A stretch of DNA of 5,794 bases from Thermoplasmata archaeon. Lineage in GTDB: Archaea; Thermoplasmatota; Thermoplasmata; Thermoplasmatales; GCA-001856825. The notes under the pieces are model-generated. The model worked only from the letters and a program-made list of their open reading frames with translations. It was not told where the DNA came from and did no database searches. Location: NCBI GenBank assembly GCA_021792355.1, contig JAJYUV010000063.1, positions 1-5,794 of the forward strand, read 5' to 3'. Both the position numbers and the translations under genes were made by a program. This document shows, piece after piece, positions 5,596-5,794 of this stretch (its first letter is position 1; each line of letters opens with the position of its first letter).

Positions 5596-5794
5596 GTGGG
5601 AGTTTCTCCAATAGTGAAATGGGCTGGTGGCAAGAGGCAACTTCTTCCACAATTAACAAAACTTCTCCCCCCAAAGTTCAACGTTTATTATGAGCCATTT
5701 GTGGGGGGCGGAGCGCTTCTTACAAATCTATTTAATAGAAAGCTAATCACCCGTGCGATAGTTTCAGATACTAACGCGGACCTTATTAATCTCT
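5596..5794 (+). CDS. Dam-type adenine-N6 DNA methyltransferase, 5' part only
   Basis: The first 66 codons of a D12-class (Dam/DpnM/MjaIII-like) DNA methyltransferase, which transfers a methyl group from S-adenosylmethionine to the N6 of adenine at a short DNA site. Visible motifs in order are [10 protein letters not shown] (residues ~8-17), the hallmark N-terminal family motif; [12 protein letters not shown] (~32-43), the SAM-binding motif I; and [11 protein letters not shown] (~56-66), matching the family's acidic D-x-N-x-x-L-I segment. The catalytic DPPY lies beyond the window end, so intactness cannot be judged. GTG at 5596 gives an N-terminus of normal length for the family. GTG at 5614 would start right at the KWAGGK motif, and an in-frame ATG at 5536 would add 20 residues of unlikely sequence overlapping the transposase promoter. 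It could belong to a restriction-modification pair or be a solitary methylase; the next gene downstream would decide. Confidence 0.88.
   Translation, partial: MGVSPIVKWAGGKRQLLPQLTKLLPPKFNVYYEPFVGGGALLTNLFNRKLITRAIVSDTNADLINL

Noticed and set aside
1..5794. CRISPR array, tRNA or rRNA gene
   Set aside because: No regularly spaced repeat series, no cloverleaf-like sequence with the conserved GTTCGAATC-type T-loop, and no rRNA segment was seen on either strand.

Overview
The window looks like an accessory, mobile-element-rich stretch of an archaeal chromosome. A Thermoplasmatales-like host is my best guess, with moderate confidence. The reasons are an integrase with a C-terminal zinc ribbon, heavy AGG/AGA use for arginine, gene starts with AT-rich TATA-like boxes about 20-35 bases upstream, and no clear Shine-Dalgarno sequences. 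No rRNA, tRNA or core metabolic gene is present to fix the taxonomy.

Layout: (1) 1-184, a short upstream region with CTAATTCAA repeats. (2) 185-1471 (+), a complete tyrosine recombinase with a zinc ribbon. (3) 1472-1863, an AT-rich intergenic region with no convincing gene. (4) 1864-3962 (+), a tight AT-rich two-gene unit: an unrecognised 134-residue protein followed by a SAMHD1/dGTPase-like HD phosphohydrolase with all expected catalytic residues. (5) 3963-4130, a noncoding gap. (6) 4131-4335 (-), the frameshifted tail of a transposase. (7) 4332-5534 (-), a complete-looking IS4-superfamily DDE transposase. (8) 5535-5595, a divergent promoter region. (9) 5596-5794 (+), the first third or less of a Dam-type (D12 class) adenine-N6 DNA methyltransferase that runs off the window.

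The main point of interest is the two-gene HD unit. It is flanked by an integrase and a transposase, is much more AT-rich than either, and lies near a DNA methyltransferase. Enzymes of this HD family hydrolyse dNTPs, and dNTP depletion is an established antiviral strategy (human SAMHD1, bacterial dGTPase-type defence). The small gene just upstream has no function I recognise and is probably its co-expressed partner. A defence role is inference from family and context, not shown by the sequence.

A second observation is that the DNA just downstream of the intact transposase encodes, in two frames, a diverged second version of that transposase's own C-terminus. This records repeated activity of related insertion sequences at this site.
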